DNA of 64,000 nucleotides from Arthrobacter sp. PM3 (GTDB taxonomy: Bacteria; Actinomycetota; Actinomycetes; Actinomycetales; Micrococcaceae). The stretch lies in the NCBI RefSeq assembly GCF_003352915.1, contig NZ_CP022314.1:3216830-3280829 (forward strand). The letters run 5' to 3'. Numbering within the stretch: the stretch's first letter is position 1; each line of letters opens with the position of its first letter. The position numbers were made by a program, and so were the translations under genes. Positions 8,574 through 16,271 of this stretch are shown piece by piece. The notes under the pieces were generated by a model. It ran no database searches. It was not told the origin of the DNA and saw only the letters and a program-made list of their open reading frames with translations.

Positions 8574-9965
8574 GTGACCGAGCTATCTGAGAAACCAGTT
8601 TCCCCGCTGACCAGCACCGCCCAGAGCGGAGCCGCCAACTATCCCGGACTGGACAACTGGCGGGAGCTCCCGGCCTCGCAGCAGCCCACGTGGTCGGACC
8701 CCGCAGTCTTCGAAGCGTCCGTCAAGGAACTTTCCGTCCTTCCGCCGCTCGTGTTTGCCGGCGAAGTGGACATCCTGCGTGACCGCCTGGCCGACGCCGC
8801 GCAGGGCAAGGCGTTCGTGCTCCAGGGCGGCGACTGCGCCGAGACGTTCGAAGCCGCGACAGCGGACAAGATCAGTGCCCGGGTCCGGACGATCCTGCAG
8901 ATGGCCGTTGTCCTGACCTACGGCGCGGCCATGCCCGTGATCAAGATGGGCCGCATGGCGGGCCAGTTCGCCAAGCCGCGTTCCTCCAACGATGAAACCC
9001 GCGACGGCGTCACCCTCCCGGCGTACCGGGGCGACATTGTCAACGGCTACGACTTCACGCCCGAGTCCCGCGCACACGACGCCAGCCGGATGTTGAAGGC
9101 TTACCACACCTCGGCATCAACCCTGAACCTGATCCGGGCCTTCACCCAGGGCGGGTTCGCCGACCTTCGCCTGGTGCACCAGTGGAACAAGGGCTTCACC
9201 GAAAACCCCGCGCACGCCCGCTACGAGTCGCTCGCCCGTGACATCGACCGCGCCATCAAGTTCATGTCCTCCTGCGGCGCCGACTTCGAAGCGCTCAAGC
9301 GCGTGGAGTTTTACGCGAGCCACGAGGCCCTGCTGCTGGACTACGAGCGTGCCCTGACCCGCATCGATTCACGCACCGGGCTGCCCTATGACACCTCGGC
9401 ACACTTCCTGTGGATCGGGGAGCGCACCCGTGAGCTCGACCACGCGCACGTCGACTTCCTCTCCCGCGTCCGCAACCCCATCGGCGTGAAGCTCGGCCCC
9501 TCCACCACTGGCGACGACGCCCTGCGCCTGATCGACAAGCTGGACCCGAACCGGGAGCCCGGCCGCCTGACCTTCATCACCCGGATGGGCGCCGGCAACA
9601 TTCGCGAGAAGCTGCCCGCAGTCGTTGAGCGGGTCACCGCCTCCGGCGCGCAGGTCCTCTGGGTCACCGACCCCATGCACGGCAACACCGTCACCTCGCC
9701 CAACGGCTATAAGACCCGCAACTTCGACGACGTCATCGATGAAGTCCGCGGATTCTTCGAGGTCCACCACGCGCTCGGCACCGTCCCCGGCGGCCTGCAC
9801 GTGGAAATGACCGGCGACGACGTCGCCGAATGCCTCGGCGGGGCCGACCCGATCGACCAGGAGGCATTCCTGGACCGCTACGAATCCGTCTGCGATCCGC
9901 GCCTGAACCACATGCAGTCGCTCGAAATGGCGTTCCTGGTAGCGGGAGCCCTCGCCAAGCGCTGA
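8574..9965 (+). CDS. aroG: Class II 3-deoxy-7-phosphoheptulonate (DAHP) synthase
   Basis: Condenses phosphoenolpyruvate and erythrose-4-phosphate in the first step of aromatic amino-acid synthesis. Landmarks of the plant/actinobacterial class II enzyme are QGGDCAE near residue 83, the GRMAGQFAKPRS motif near 125, LWIGERTR near 280, KLGPS near 305 and a metal-site WVTDPMHGNT near 362. Length is 463 residues, as expected. The GTG at 8574 is preferred over the ATG three bases upstream because it lies exactly six bases after TATCCT. A strong intrinsic terminator follows. The pairing with pknL downstream (convergent) resembles the M. tuberculosis Rv2176-Rv2178c neighbourhood. Confidence 0.96.
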   Translation: MTELSEKPVSPLTSTAQSGAANYPGLDNWRELPASQQPTWSDPAVFEASVKELSVLPPLVFAGEVDILRDRLADAAQGKAFVLQGGDCAETFEAATADKISARVRTILQMAVVLTYGAAMPVIKMGRMAGQFAKPRSSNDETRDGVTLPAYRGDIVNGYDFTPESRAHDASRMLKAYHTSASTLNLIRAFTQGGFADLRLVHQWNKGFTENPAHARYESLARDIDRAIKFMSSCGADFEALKRVEFYASHEALLLDYERALTRIDSRTGLPYDTSAHFLWIGERTRELDHAHVDFLSRVRNPIGVKLGPSTTGDDALRLIDKLDPNREPGRLTFITRMGAGNIREKLPAVVERVTASGAQVLWVTDPMHGNTVTSPNGYKTRNFDDVIDEVRGFFEVHHALGTVPGGLHVEMTGDDVAECLGGADPIDQEAFLDRYESVCDPRLNHMQSLEMAFLVAGALAKR

Positions 9966-9981
9966 GCTGTAGAAGCACGAA

Positions 9982-10019
9982 GCTCCGCCCGGCTGGACCA
10001 GCCGGGCGGAGCCTTTTTT
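9982..10019 (+). terminator. Intrinsic terminator of aroG
   Basis: A GC-rich hairpin (GCTCCGCCCGGCT paired with AGCCGGGCGGAGC around GGACC) is followed by six T residues at 10014-10019. It is a textbook intrinsic terminator 16 bases after the aroG stop. Confidence 0.93.
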
Positions 10020-10058
10020 ACGTGGTGCCGGGGTGTTCCGGGCCGGAAGCTTCTTGGC

Positions 10059-12269
10059 TCAGACCACCGTCAGCGTGATGACGGAGCCTTCCGGGACAGC
10101 CGTGTCCACCGGGTCCTGCGCGCGGACCGTTCCGAAGAATCCGCCCAGGATGTTGTCGATCTTGACCTGGAAGCCGAGGTCCTCAAGGGCTTTCCGGGCA
10201 TCCGTGGCCTGCTTGCCGATGTAGCTCGGCACCTGCACCAGCTTCGGGCCCTTGGAGATCGTCAAGGTCACGGTTCCGCCCTTGGTCAGGTTGCCGGAGG
10301 CCGGATCCTGCGCCACTACTGCACCCTTCGGGACGTTGCGGTCATTAACCGGGTCCGGGGCCACAACGGCCTTCAGCCCGGCAGCCTCGAGGGCCTTGAC
10401 CGCCGCGCCCTGCTCCTGGCCGCGGACATCGGGAACCGGGATGGGCTGCGGTCCCTTCGAGACCGTCAGCCCCACCGGCGTCCCGTGCCGGACGGGATTG
10501 CCGCTTCGCGGAGCCTGGGCAAGGACGGTGCCGGCAGGCGCTGTCTCATCGTATGTCTCGGTGACCGGGCCCAAGGCCATTTCGGCGGCGTTCAAGGCGG
10601 TCTTGGCCTCGTCCAGGGTCTTGCCGGTGAGGTTCGGCAGCGGAAACAGCTGCGGGCCCTTGGAAACGGCAAGGGAAACGGGCTGGAATTTCCGGATGAC
10701 TTCGCCCGCATTCGGCTCGGAGCCGACCACGAGCCCGGGGGAGACGTCGTCGTCGAACACATCCTTCACGGTGGACTGGAATCCGGCGGTGCGCAGCAGG
10801 TCCTGCGCCTCCGCGACGGTCTTGTTCGCCACCGGAGGTATGGTGCCCGGCGATCCCGGTCCCATGCCGAAGAACCAGCCGGCGACGGCGGCGAGCAGCG
10901 CCGCGAGGACCAGCAGGACGAGCCAGAGCATGCCGCGGCGGCGGGCGTTGCCTTGGTGCAGGGTCTTGGTGGGCGTGGCCGCGGCGCGCTGGCGCGCCTT
11001 TTCCTCGTCCCGGTCGAGTTTGCGCTGGGTCCGCTTGCTGGGGGCGGCGGCGTCCGCCCCGCCGTTGAACCCGCTCCCGTCGAACCCGCTCCCGTCGAAC
11101 CCTGCACCTCCTTGGTACGCGAGCTCGTCCGCCGCCTCGTCCGGGGTGGACAGCGGGCCGTAGGCCGGACGCTTCGGGGCGTTCGTCATCACCGTGGTCG
11201 GGTTCCCGCTGCTGCGCGAGATCATCTCGGTGGGCTGCTGCAGGCTGCCGTACACCTCGGTCGGCGATTCGGCGGGGAGGTCGGCAGGCGGCCGGGCGTG
11301 GGCGGTGTCCTGTGCGCCGGAGGCCGCGAACACCGCCGCCGCCGCGGCGGCCGAGGCTGGCGGCCGGGCCGGCGGTGCGGCCATGGCCGGGTGGACGGCA
11401 GCCGGTGGCTGCAGGTCGAGTTCGGCGTCGCTGAGGTTGGTCCTGATGTGCCGGAGTTCGGACAGCAGGGCGTTCCCGTCGACGGGGCGCTTGTCCGGAT
11501 CCCGGTCCGTGCACCACTGGACGAGTTCGTCGATTTCGGCGGCCAGCCCCGGCACGTGGACGGAAGGGGCGTCCACGGTGGAGTTCACGTGCTGGTACGC
11601 CACCTGGATGGGCACGTCGCCGTCGAAGGGCTGCCGCCCGGTGATCATCTCGTAGAGCATGATGCCCACCGAGTAGATGTCGCTGCGGGCGTCGGCCTGC
11701 TTGCCGAGGACGAGTTCGGGGGAGAGGTACGCGACGGTCCCGATCAGGGCGCCGGTGCTCGTGGACGTCGAGATAGCCCGGGCCAGGCCGAAGTCACCGA
11801 GCTTGATCCGCCCGTCATCGGCGATCAGGACGTTTTCCGGCTTGATGTCGCGGTGGATCAGACCGGCGGCGTGCGCGGCGCCGAGTCCCTCGACCACCGG
11901 ATCGATCAGCGCGAGGGCAAGCCGCGGGGACAGTGCGCCCTTGTCGTTGAGGACGTCCCGCAGCGTGTGGCCTTTGATGAACTCCATGACCAGATAGGCC
12001 AGGCGGCCGTCTTCGCCCTGGTCCAGGACGCCGACCACGTGCGGGTGCGACAACCGGGCGGCGGCTTTGGCTTCGCGGCCCAGCCGGTCCAGGAACTGCG
12101 GGTCGTCGGCCAGATGGGGGTGCAGCACCTTGAGGGCGACATCACGCTCCAGACGCTGGTCCGTGGCGAGGTACACGGTGGACATCCCGCCGCGGGCAAG
12201 CCTGAATTGAACCCGGTAGCGGTTATCCACCAGGTTCCCGACGAGAGCATCCGACACGTATTCCTGCAC
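10059..12269 (-). CDS. Membrane Ser/Thr protein kinase with four PASTA domains (PknL-like position)
   Basis: A eukaryotic-type kinase predicted to sense cell-wall muropeptides and phosphorylate cytoplasmic proteins. The kinase domain spans about residues 15-275: glycine loop ARGGMSTV, Lys in ALKVLHP, HRDIKPEN catalytic loop, DFGLAR and SPEL. A disordered Pro/Ala-rich linker, a basic stop-transfer region and one transmembrane helix (about 443-465) lead to four extracellular PASTA repeats (about 470-735). The GTG at 12269 lies six bases after TACGAT (minus strand; plus 12276-12281), favouring a leaderless start there over the ATG at 12272. Gene order (aroG, Rv2175c homologue, prenyl synthase nearby) matches M. 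tuberculosis pknL, although PknL itself is shorter, so the name is positional. Confidence 0.93.
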   Translation of the reverse strand: MQEYVSDALVGNLVDNRYRVQFRLARGGMSTVYLATDQRLERDVALKVLHPHLADDPQFLDRLGREAKAAARLSHPHVVGVLDQGEDGRLAYLVMEFIKGHTLRDVLNDKGALSPRLALALIDPVVEGLGAAHAAGLIHRDIKPENVLIADDGRIKLGDFGLARAISTSTSTGALIGTVAYLSPELVLGKQADARSDIYSVGIMLYEMITGRQPFDGDVPIQVAYQHVNSTVDAPSVHVPGLAAEIDELVQWCTDRDPDKRPVDGNALLSELRHIRTNLSDAELDLQPPAAVHPAMAAPPARPPASAAAAAAVFAASGAQDTAHARPPADLPAESPTEVYGSLQQPTEMISRSSGNPTTVMTNAPKRPAYGPLSTPDEAADELAYQGGAGFDGSGFDGSGFNGGADAAAPSKRTQRKLDRDEEKARQRAAATPTKTLHQGNARRRGMLWLVLLVLAALLAAVAGWFFGMGPGSPGTIPPVANKTVAEAQDLLRTAGFQSTVKDVFDDDVSPGLVVGSEPNAGEVIRKFQPVSLAVSKGPQLFPLPNLTGKTLDEAKTALNAAEMALGPVTETYDETAPAGTVLAQAPRSGNPVRHGTPVGLTVSKGPQPIPVPDVRGQEQGAAVKALEAAGLKAVVAPDPVNDRNVPKGAVVAQDPASGNLTKGGTVTLTISKGPKLVQVPSYIGKQATDARKALEDLGFQVKIDNILGGFFGTVRAQDPVDTAVPEGSVITLTVV

Positions 12270-12275
12270 CATACA

Positions 12276-12281
12276 ATCGTA
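12276..12281 (-). promoter_or_regulatory. -10 element (TACGAT) of the PASTA kinase gene
   Basis: TACGAT on the minus strand ends six bases before GTG at 12269. There is no ribosome binding site between them, so a leaderless transcript is likely. Confidence 0.5.
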
Positions 12282-12296
12282 GTCGCTGGAGCGAAA

Positions 12297-12327
12297 CGGG
12301 CCCGGATCAACATGCGATCCGGGCCCG
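12297..12327 (-). terminator. Hairpin terminator after the LysM/transglycosylase gene
   Basis: A perfect 12-base stem CGGGCCCGGATC/GATCCGGGCCCG surrounds a seven-base loop and is followed on the minus strand by TTTC. It separates the LysM gene from the kinase gene, which run in the same direction. Confidence 0.75.
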
Positions 12328-12372
12328 TAGCGTCAGGGTCCGCGAGGCGGGAGCCCGGCGTGTGCAGCCAGT

Positions 12373-13761
12373 TTAGCGGAACAGCGTCCGGTTGGCGTTG
12401 ATGGCGGCAACGTAAGCCTTGGTGTCCTCGTACATGCCGTTCTGACTCACCGAGTACTGGCCCTGGTAGTAACCGGCGATCGCGTTGTCCAGATCGGAAC
12501 TGGTGCGGACCAGCTGGCGGATGATCGCGATTCCCGCCGTGGCGTTGTCGTACGGATCCAGCAGGTTCAGCTTGCGGCCCACGAGCTCGGAGGCCCACTG
12601 GCCCGAGGACGGGATGACCTGCATGGTGCCGATCGCGTTGGCCGGGGAGACCGCGCGCTGGTCGAAGCCGGATTCCTGTAGGGCAAACGCCAGGGCCAGG
12701 CTCGAGTCCACGCCCATGCGCCGGGCCGTGTCCGCCACGATCGATTTCATTTGTTCGCGGGTGGGGACCGGGGAGGCGTTGAGCAGTGCCTTGTTCTGGT
12801 TGGCCGAGCTGACCACGGCGGCCGGGTAGGTGAAGCCGAGGAACGAGCTGGGCACCAGCGGCGCCGTGGTGGCCGGCGTGCTCGACGCCGGTGCGATCGT
12901 CGACGCGCCCGGGATGACAAGCTTCTGGCCCGGGTAGATGATGCTGGACATCGTCAGCCGGTTGGCGGACAGGACGTCCGAGAGCCGGACGCTGTTGCGT
13001 GCCGCGATGCCGGAGAGGGTGTCGCCGGCCTTGATCGTGTAGGACGCGGAACCGGCGGGCTTCGTCGCCGGCGCTGCCGGGGCGGGCGTGGCCGCAACGG
13101 GAGCCGTCGGCGCCGGAGTGCTGGAGCCGCCGCCGACCTTGACCTTCTGGCCGGGGTAGATGATCGAGCCCATGTTGAGCCCGTTCCACTTGAAGACTTC
13201 GGAAAGCCCCACTCCGTGGCGGGCGGCGATGCCGCTGAGGGTGTCGCCTGCCTTCACGACGTAGACGCTGCCGCCGGACGAGGCGGGCTTGACGGCCGGA
13301 GCGGAGGCAGTGGCGGACGGGGCGGGGGCCGCCGTCGAGCCGGTGAGCTTAATCTTCTGCCCGGGGTAAATGATGGTGTTTGCCTGCAGGTTGTTCAGCT
13401 TGAGCACGGCGTAGGTATCCAGGCCGAACCGGCCGGCAACGGCGCTGATGGTGTCGCCGCGGGCGATCGTGTACTGGGCCGGAACAGCCTGCTTGGCCGG
13501 CTGCAGGGCCCCGGGCAGGGTTGCCGGAACGGCAGCGGCGGGGATCACAGCCGCCTTGAGGGACGTGGCTACGTCCGCCTTCGCCTGGGCGCGCATGGCG
13601 GCGGCGAGGGTCGCCGGAATGGTGCGCGCCTTCGCTTCGGCCGCGGCGGGCTGGGCGATCGCCAGTGAGGAAAGCACGACGGCGGGCAGCGCAGCCGTCG
13701 TCGCAGCAATCAGCGGCAGGCTGGGCCTCGGGTGGTGCTGTGGCGAACGTGAGGTCGTCAT
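12373..13761 (-). CDS. Secreted LysM-repeat lytic transglycosylase
   Basis: A cell-wall protein predicted to bind peptidoglycan and cleave its glycan strands. From the ATG at 13761 there is a signal peptide of about 43 residues ending in AQPAAAEA. Three LysM repeats follow (about 95-139, 165-208 and 240-285; each ends in IIYPGQK), separated by Ala/Pro/Thr-rich linkers. A C-terminal SLT-like transglycosylase domain has ALQESGF, supplying the catalytic Glu, and an IGTMQVIPSSG motif. Length is 462 residues. An alternative ATG at 13809 would add 16 charged residues before the signal peptide and is less likely. Two copies of an MtrA-like direct repeat lie upstream. Confidence 0.92.
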   Translation of the reverse strand: MTTSRSPQHHPRPSLPLIAATTAALPAVVLSSLAIAQPAAAEAKARTIPATLAAAMRAQAKADVATSLKAAVIPAAAVPATLPGALQPAKQAVPAQYTIARGDTISAVAGRFGLDTYAVLKLNNLQANTIIYPGQKIKLTGSTAAPAPSATASAPAVKPASSGGSVYVVKAGDTLSGIAARHGVGLSEVFKWNGLNMGSIIYPGQKVKVGGGSSTPAPTAPVAATPAPAAPATKPAGSASYTIKAGDTLSGIAARNSVRLSDVLSANRLTMSSIIYPGQKLVIPGASTIAPASSTPATTAPLVPSSFLGFTYPAAVVSSANQNKALLNASPVPTREQMKSIVADTARRMGVDSSLALAFALQESGFDQRAVSPANAIGTMQVIPSSGQWASELVGRKLNLLDPYDNATAGIAIIRQLVRTSSDLDNAIAGYYQGQYSVSQNGMYEDTKAYVAAINANRTLFR

Positions 13762-14079
13762 TGGAAAGATCCTCTTCTCAGCGGCAACGCTGCGGTCTGG
13801 CCGGTACAACTGGTGTTACCAGTGTGACAAAAGTTATTGCTGTTACAAATGTGATCTATGTGAATGTCTCATGAATTGGCAATTAGCACAAGAACTGTTT
13901 GACATTTCCCAAACGCGACCTCGACGGAGTGTCGGCCGGACGGCTTCCCCGTTGCATGCCTGCGCTCCCGCGGCATGGCCCGCAGCTGAAGCGGTCCCTG
14001 TCATTTCGCCTGCCATTTCGCTTGCCATTCCTGGGGTGCCGACTAGGCGCCGGGGCGCCGGGCGTGGCAATCTTTATCC
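13762..14079. other. Divergent intergenic region, partly AT-rich
   Basis: This 318-base gap separates the LysM gene (minus) and the Rv2175c-like gene (plus). It contains the lowest-GC patch seen in the window (about 13810-13900) with the repeated GTNACA motifs listed separately. The rest (13900-14060) shows several CATTTCG/GCCATTTCG repeats near 14001-14030 but no ORF with family character. Confidence 0.6.
13814..13855 (-). promoter_or_regulatory. Two MtrA-like direct-repeat sites upstream of the LysM gene
   Basis: On the minus strand GTCACActgGTAACA (13828-13814 region) and ATCACAtttGTAACA (13855-13841 region) are each tandem six-base repeats with nine-base period, set 27 bases apart. This resembles the GTCACAgcg-type direct repeats described for the actinobacterial cell-wall regulator MtrA, which controls peptidoglycan hydrolases. 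Seen: the repeats. Inferred: the regulator. Confidence 0.45.
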
Positions 14080-14433
14080 GTGAGTAATGTAGAAAGCCTC
14101 GTGGGCGAATGGCTGCCCCTGCCCGATGTTGCTGAGCTTCTGAACGTACCTATTACTAAGGTCCATGCACTGCTGGACGAGCGTGCGCTGGCGGCCATGA
14201 GGATCGGCGACCGGCGCATCCGGTCTGTGCCGGCGGCTTTCATCCAGGACGGCCACGCCGTGGAGAGCCTGAAAGGCACCATCGTGGTCCTTTCCGACGC
14301 GGGGTTCTCGGACGAGGAACTGATCAACTGGCTGTTCACTCCGGACGAATCCCTGCGCGGCCGGCCCATCGATGCCCTCCGCGAAGGCCGCAAGACCGAA
14401 ATCCGCCGCCGGGCGCAGTCCCTGGCCTGGTAG
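14080..14433 (+). CDS. Rv2175c-family winged-helix DNA-binding protein
   Basis: A 117-residue DNA-binding protein. In M. tuberculosis, Rv2175c is a substrate of the adjacent kinase PknL, and phosphorylation lowers its DNA binding. The excisionase-like helix-turn-helix covers about residues 10-35 (WLPLPDVAELLNVPITKVH). The C-terminal domain has LINWLFTPDESLRGRPIDAL and ends RRRAQSLAW, both characteristic. The start is GTG with CAATCT six bases before its flanking spacer and no ribosome binding site, so it may be leaderless. An in-frame stop at 14044 and the absence of any start codon between rule out a longer N-terminus. It therefore lacks the N-terminal tail that carries the phosphothreonine in the mycobacterial protein. 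Confidence 0.85.
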   Translation: MSNVESLVGEWLPLPDVAELLNVPITKVHALLDERALAAMRIGDRRIRSVPAAFIQDGHAVESLKGTIVVLSDAGFSDEELINWLFTPDESLRGRPIDALREGRKTEIRRRAQSLAW

Positions 14434-14573
14434 CGGCCCCCGCCGGCTCTCACGGGGCCGGCACCAATGACGTAGGCATCCATCCGCCGGGTTGAGTGAA
14501 CCGGCACAGCACGTACCCTTGCGGGCCGTGTGCAGCGCGCGCCGCTGTGCACGGCCCGCGGCGTATCCGGGTA

Positions 14574-15668
14574 TCAGGCGGCGCGGCTGACGGCAGCCTC
14601 TGCGAGTTTGCGGAGCGCGGTCTTGGGCAGGTCCTCCAGCGGCAGGAGATCCAGGGCGGCAAACGCGGACTTCCCGAACTCCTCGATCAGTACCTCCGTG
14701 GCCTGCAGCGCACCGCAGTCCACGATGATCCGACGGATCTCTTCGATGTCGGGGTCGCTGAGATCGGGGTTGCCCAGCTTCGCGTCGATGAACTCCGACT
14801 CCGCCGGTGAGGCCTGGTCCAGGGCGAACGCCACGAGGACCGTGCGCTTGCCCTCACGGAGATCGTCCCCGGCGGGCTTGCCGGTGGTGACCGGGTCGCC
14901 AAAGACGCCCAGGACATCGTCCCGCAACTGGAACGCTTCGCCGAGCGGCAGGGCGAAGGCGGAATAGCCGCGCAGGAGCTCGTCGCCGGCGCCGGCCAGG
15001 GCACCGCCCAGCGCGAGCGGGTGTTCGGTGGAGTACTTGGCGGACTTGAACCGGATGATCGACTGGGCCCGGCTGACGGCGCCGGCACGGTCCCGCCTGG
15101 GTCCGGCGACCTCTTCCAGGATGTCGAGGTACTGCCCGGCCATCACTTCGGCGCGCATGAGGTTGAAGATGAGCCGTGCCGGGCTGCCCGAGGCCGCGCG
15201 ATGCCCGATTTCGGTGAAGGATTCCTCGCTGAACGACAGGCAGAGGTCGCCGGTCAGGATCGCGGCGGCATGGCCAAACCGCTCGCTGTCCAGCGCCCAG
15301 CCCTGGGTCTCATGCAGCTGGCTGAACCTGCGGTGCACGCTGGGGCCGCCGCGCCGGGTGTCCGAACGGTCAATGATGTCGTCGTGAATCAGGGCGGCGG
15401 CCTGGAACAGTTCCAGCGCCGAGCCGGCCGTCACCACTTCCGCGGCTCCCGCTTCTCCGCCGGCACCGCGCCACCCCCAGTAGCACATGAGTGCCCGGAG
15501 CCGTTTGCCGCCCGTGACCAGGTTCGAGATCGAACCCATCAGCGGGTCAATGTCCTGGGAGATCGAGGACATGACAGCCTGGCGGCTGCTGAGGAAGTCC
15601 GTCAGCTTGCCGGCGACGGCGGCCACGTAAGCCGTCTGCTCAAGCCGCAGCTGTTCAGCGAGCGTCAC
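14574..15668 (-). CDS. Polyprenyl (geranylgeranyl-type) diphosphate synthase
   Basis: A trans-prenyltransferase that extends allylic diphosphates with isopentenyl diphosphate. Both Asp-rich motifs are present: IHDDIIDRSDTRRGGPSVH (first) and FQLRDDVLGVFGD (second). Other landmarks are GGKRLRA near residue 53 and GDLCLSF. Length is 364 residues, similar to mycobacterial IdsA/GrcC enzymes. The GTG start overlaps the stop of the upstream lipoprotein gene by four bases (GTGA). Its position beside the Rv2175c homologue matches Rv2173 (idsA2). Chain length cannot be assigned, but the residues upstream of the first motif (LFQAAAL) lack bulky aromatics, which fits a product longer than C15. Confidence 0.92.
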   Translation of the reverse strand: MTLAEQLRLEQTAYVAAVAGKLTDFLSSRQAVMSSISQDIDPLMGSISNLVTGGKRLRALMCYWGWRGAGGEAGAAEVVTAGSALELFQAAALIHDDIIDRSDTRRGGPSVHRRFSQLHETQGWALDSERFGHAAAILTGDLCLSFSEESFTEIGHRAASGSPARLIFNLMRAEVMAGQYLDILEEVAGPRRDRAGAVSRAQSIIRFKSAKYSTEHPLALGGALAGAGDELLRGYSAFALPLGEAFQLRDDVLGVFGDPVTTGKPAGDDLREGKRTVLVAFALDQASPAESEFIDAKLGNPDLSDPDIEEIRRIIVDCGALQATEVLIEEFGKSAFAALDLLPLEDLPKTALRKLAEAAVSRAA

Positions 15669-16198
15669 TTGACGGACTCGGCAGCGACGTTGGCGCCGAT
15701 CGTGAACGTGGACACGCCGGACGTTTCCACCACGGCGATGTTGACGGTCTCGTTGTCCCCGCGCAGGAAGTCCTTGGACGGCACGGTGCCCACGGTTTCC
15801 CCGGGCACCGCCTTGAAGCCCTGTGCTTCCAGGCCCTTGGTGTAGAAGGCCAGGACATTGGCGGAGGGTGCGGTGATGCTGCCGACCAGGGCCACCGTTG
15901 CCGGCACGGTGGTCTTGTCAAAACTGCTCGAAACCAGCTTCGCCCCGGGCATGAGCGGCAGGAGCGCCTGCGGGAAACCGGGAACCAGCGCGCCGACGGT
16001 GGCGGAGGTGCCGGGCTGGGCCGAAGGGCTCGGGGGAGCTGTGGTGGAGGACTGCGGTGCCGGTGCCGGTGCCGGTGCCGACGTCGACGACGACTCCGGG
16101 GCCGCTGTGCCGGCCGGCGTGCATGCGGCCAAGGCCAATAGCGCGCCCGCCGCCGCGATGGCCGCCGTGGCACGTTTGCGCTGTCCAAAAACCTTCAC
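15665..16198 (-). CDS. Putative lipoprotein
   Basis: A 177-residue exported protein of unknown function. It has a basic N-terminus, a hydrophobic stretch and a lipobox LAAC at about residues 22-25, followed by a Ser/Thr/Ala/Pro-rich linker to about residue 65. The remaining domain is about 110 residues with no motif I recognise; it resembles the small alpha/beta domains of actinobacterial secreted proteins. It is cotranscribed with the downstream polyprenyl synthase (4-bp overlap). The ATG at 16198 has AGGAGGAAAAT upstream, a good ribosome binding site. A link to prenyl-lipid or cell-envelope function is suggested only by context. Confidence 0.8.
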   Translation of the reverse strand: MKVFGQRKRATAAIAAAGALLALAACTPAGTAAPESSSTSAPAPAPAPQSSTTAPPSPSAQPGTSATVGALVPGFPQALLPLMPGAKLVSSSFDKTTVPATVALVGSITAPSANVLAFYTKGLEAQGFKAVPGETVGTVPSKDFLRGDNETVNIAVVETSGVSTFTIGANVAAESVK

Positions 16199-16258
16199 AG
16201 GGATTTTCCTCCTGGTATTGACGCGGAATCAGCCTCCAGTTTAGTCAGTCCCCGGGCA

Positions 16259-16264
16259 TAGGAT
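16259..16264 (+). promoter_or_regulatory. -10 element (TAGGAT) of dinB
   Basis: TAGGAT ends seven bases before the GTG at 16272 with no ribosome binding site. This favours a leaderless transcript and supports the long N-terminal start. Confidence 0.5.
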
Positions 16265-16271
16265 TGAAGCC

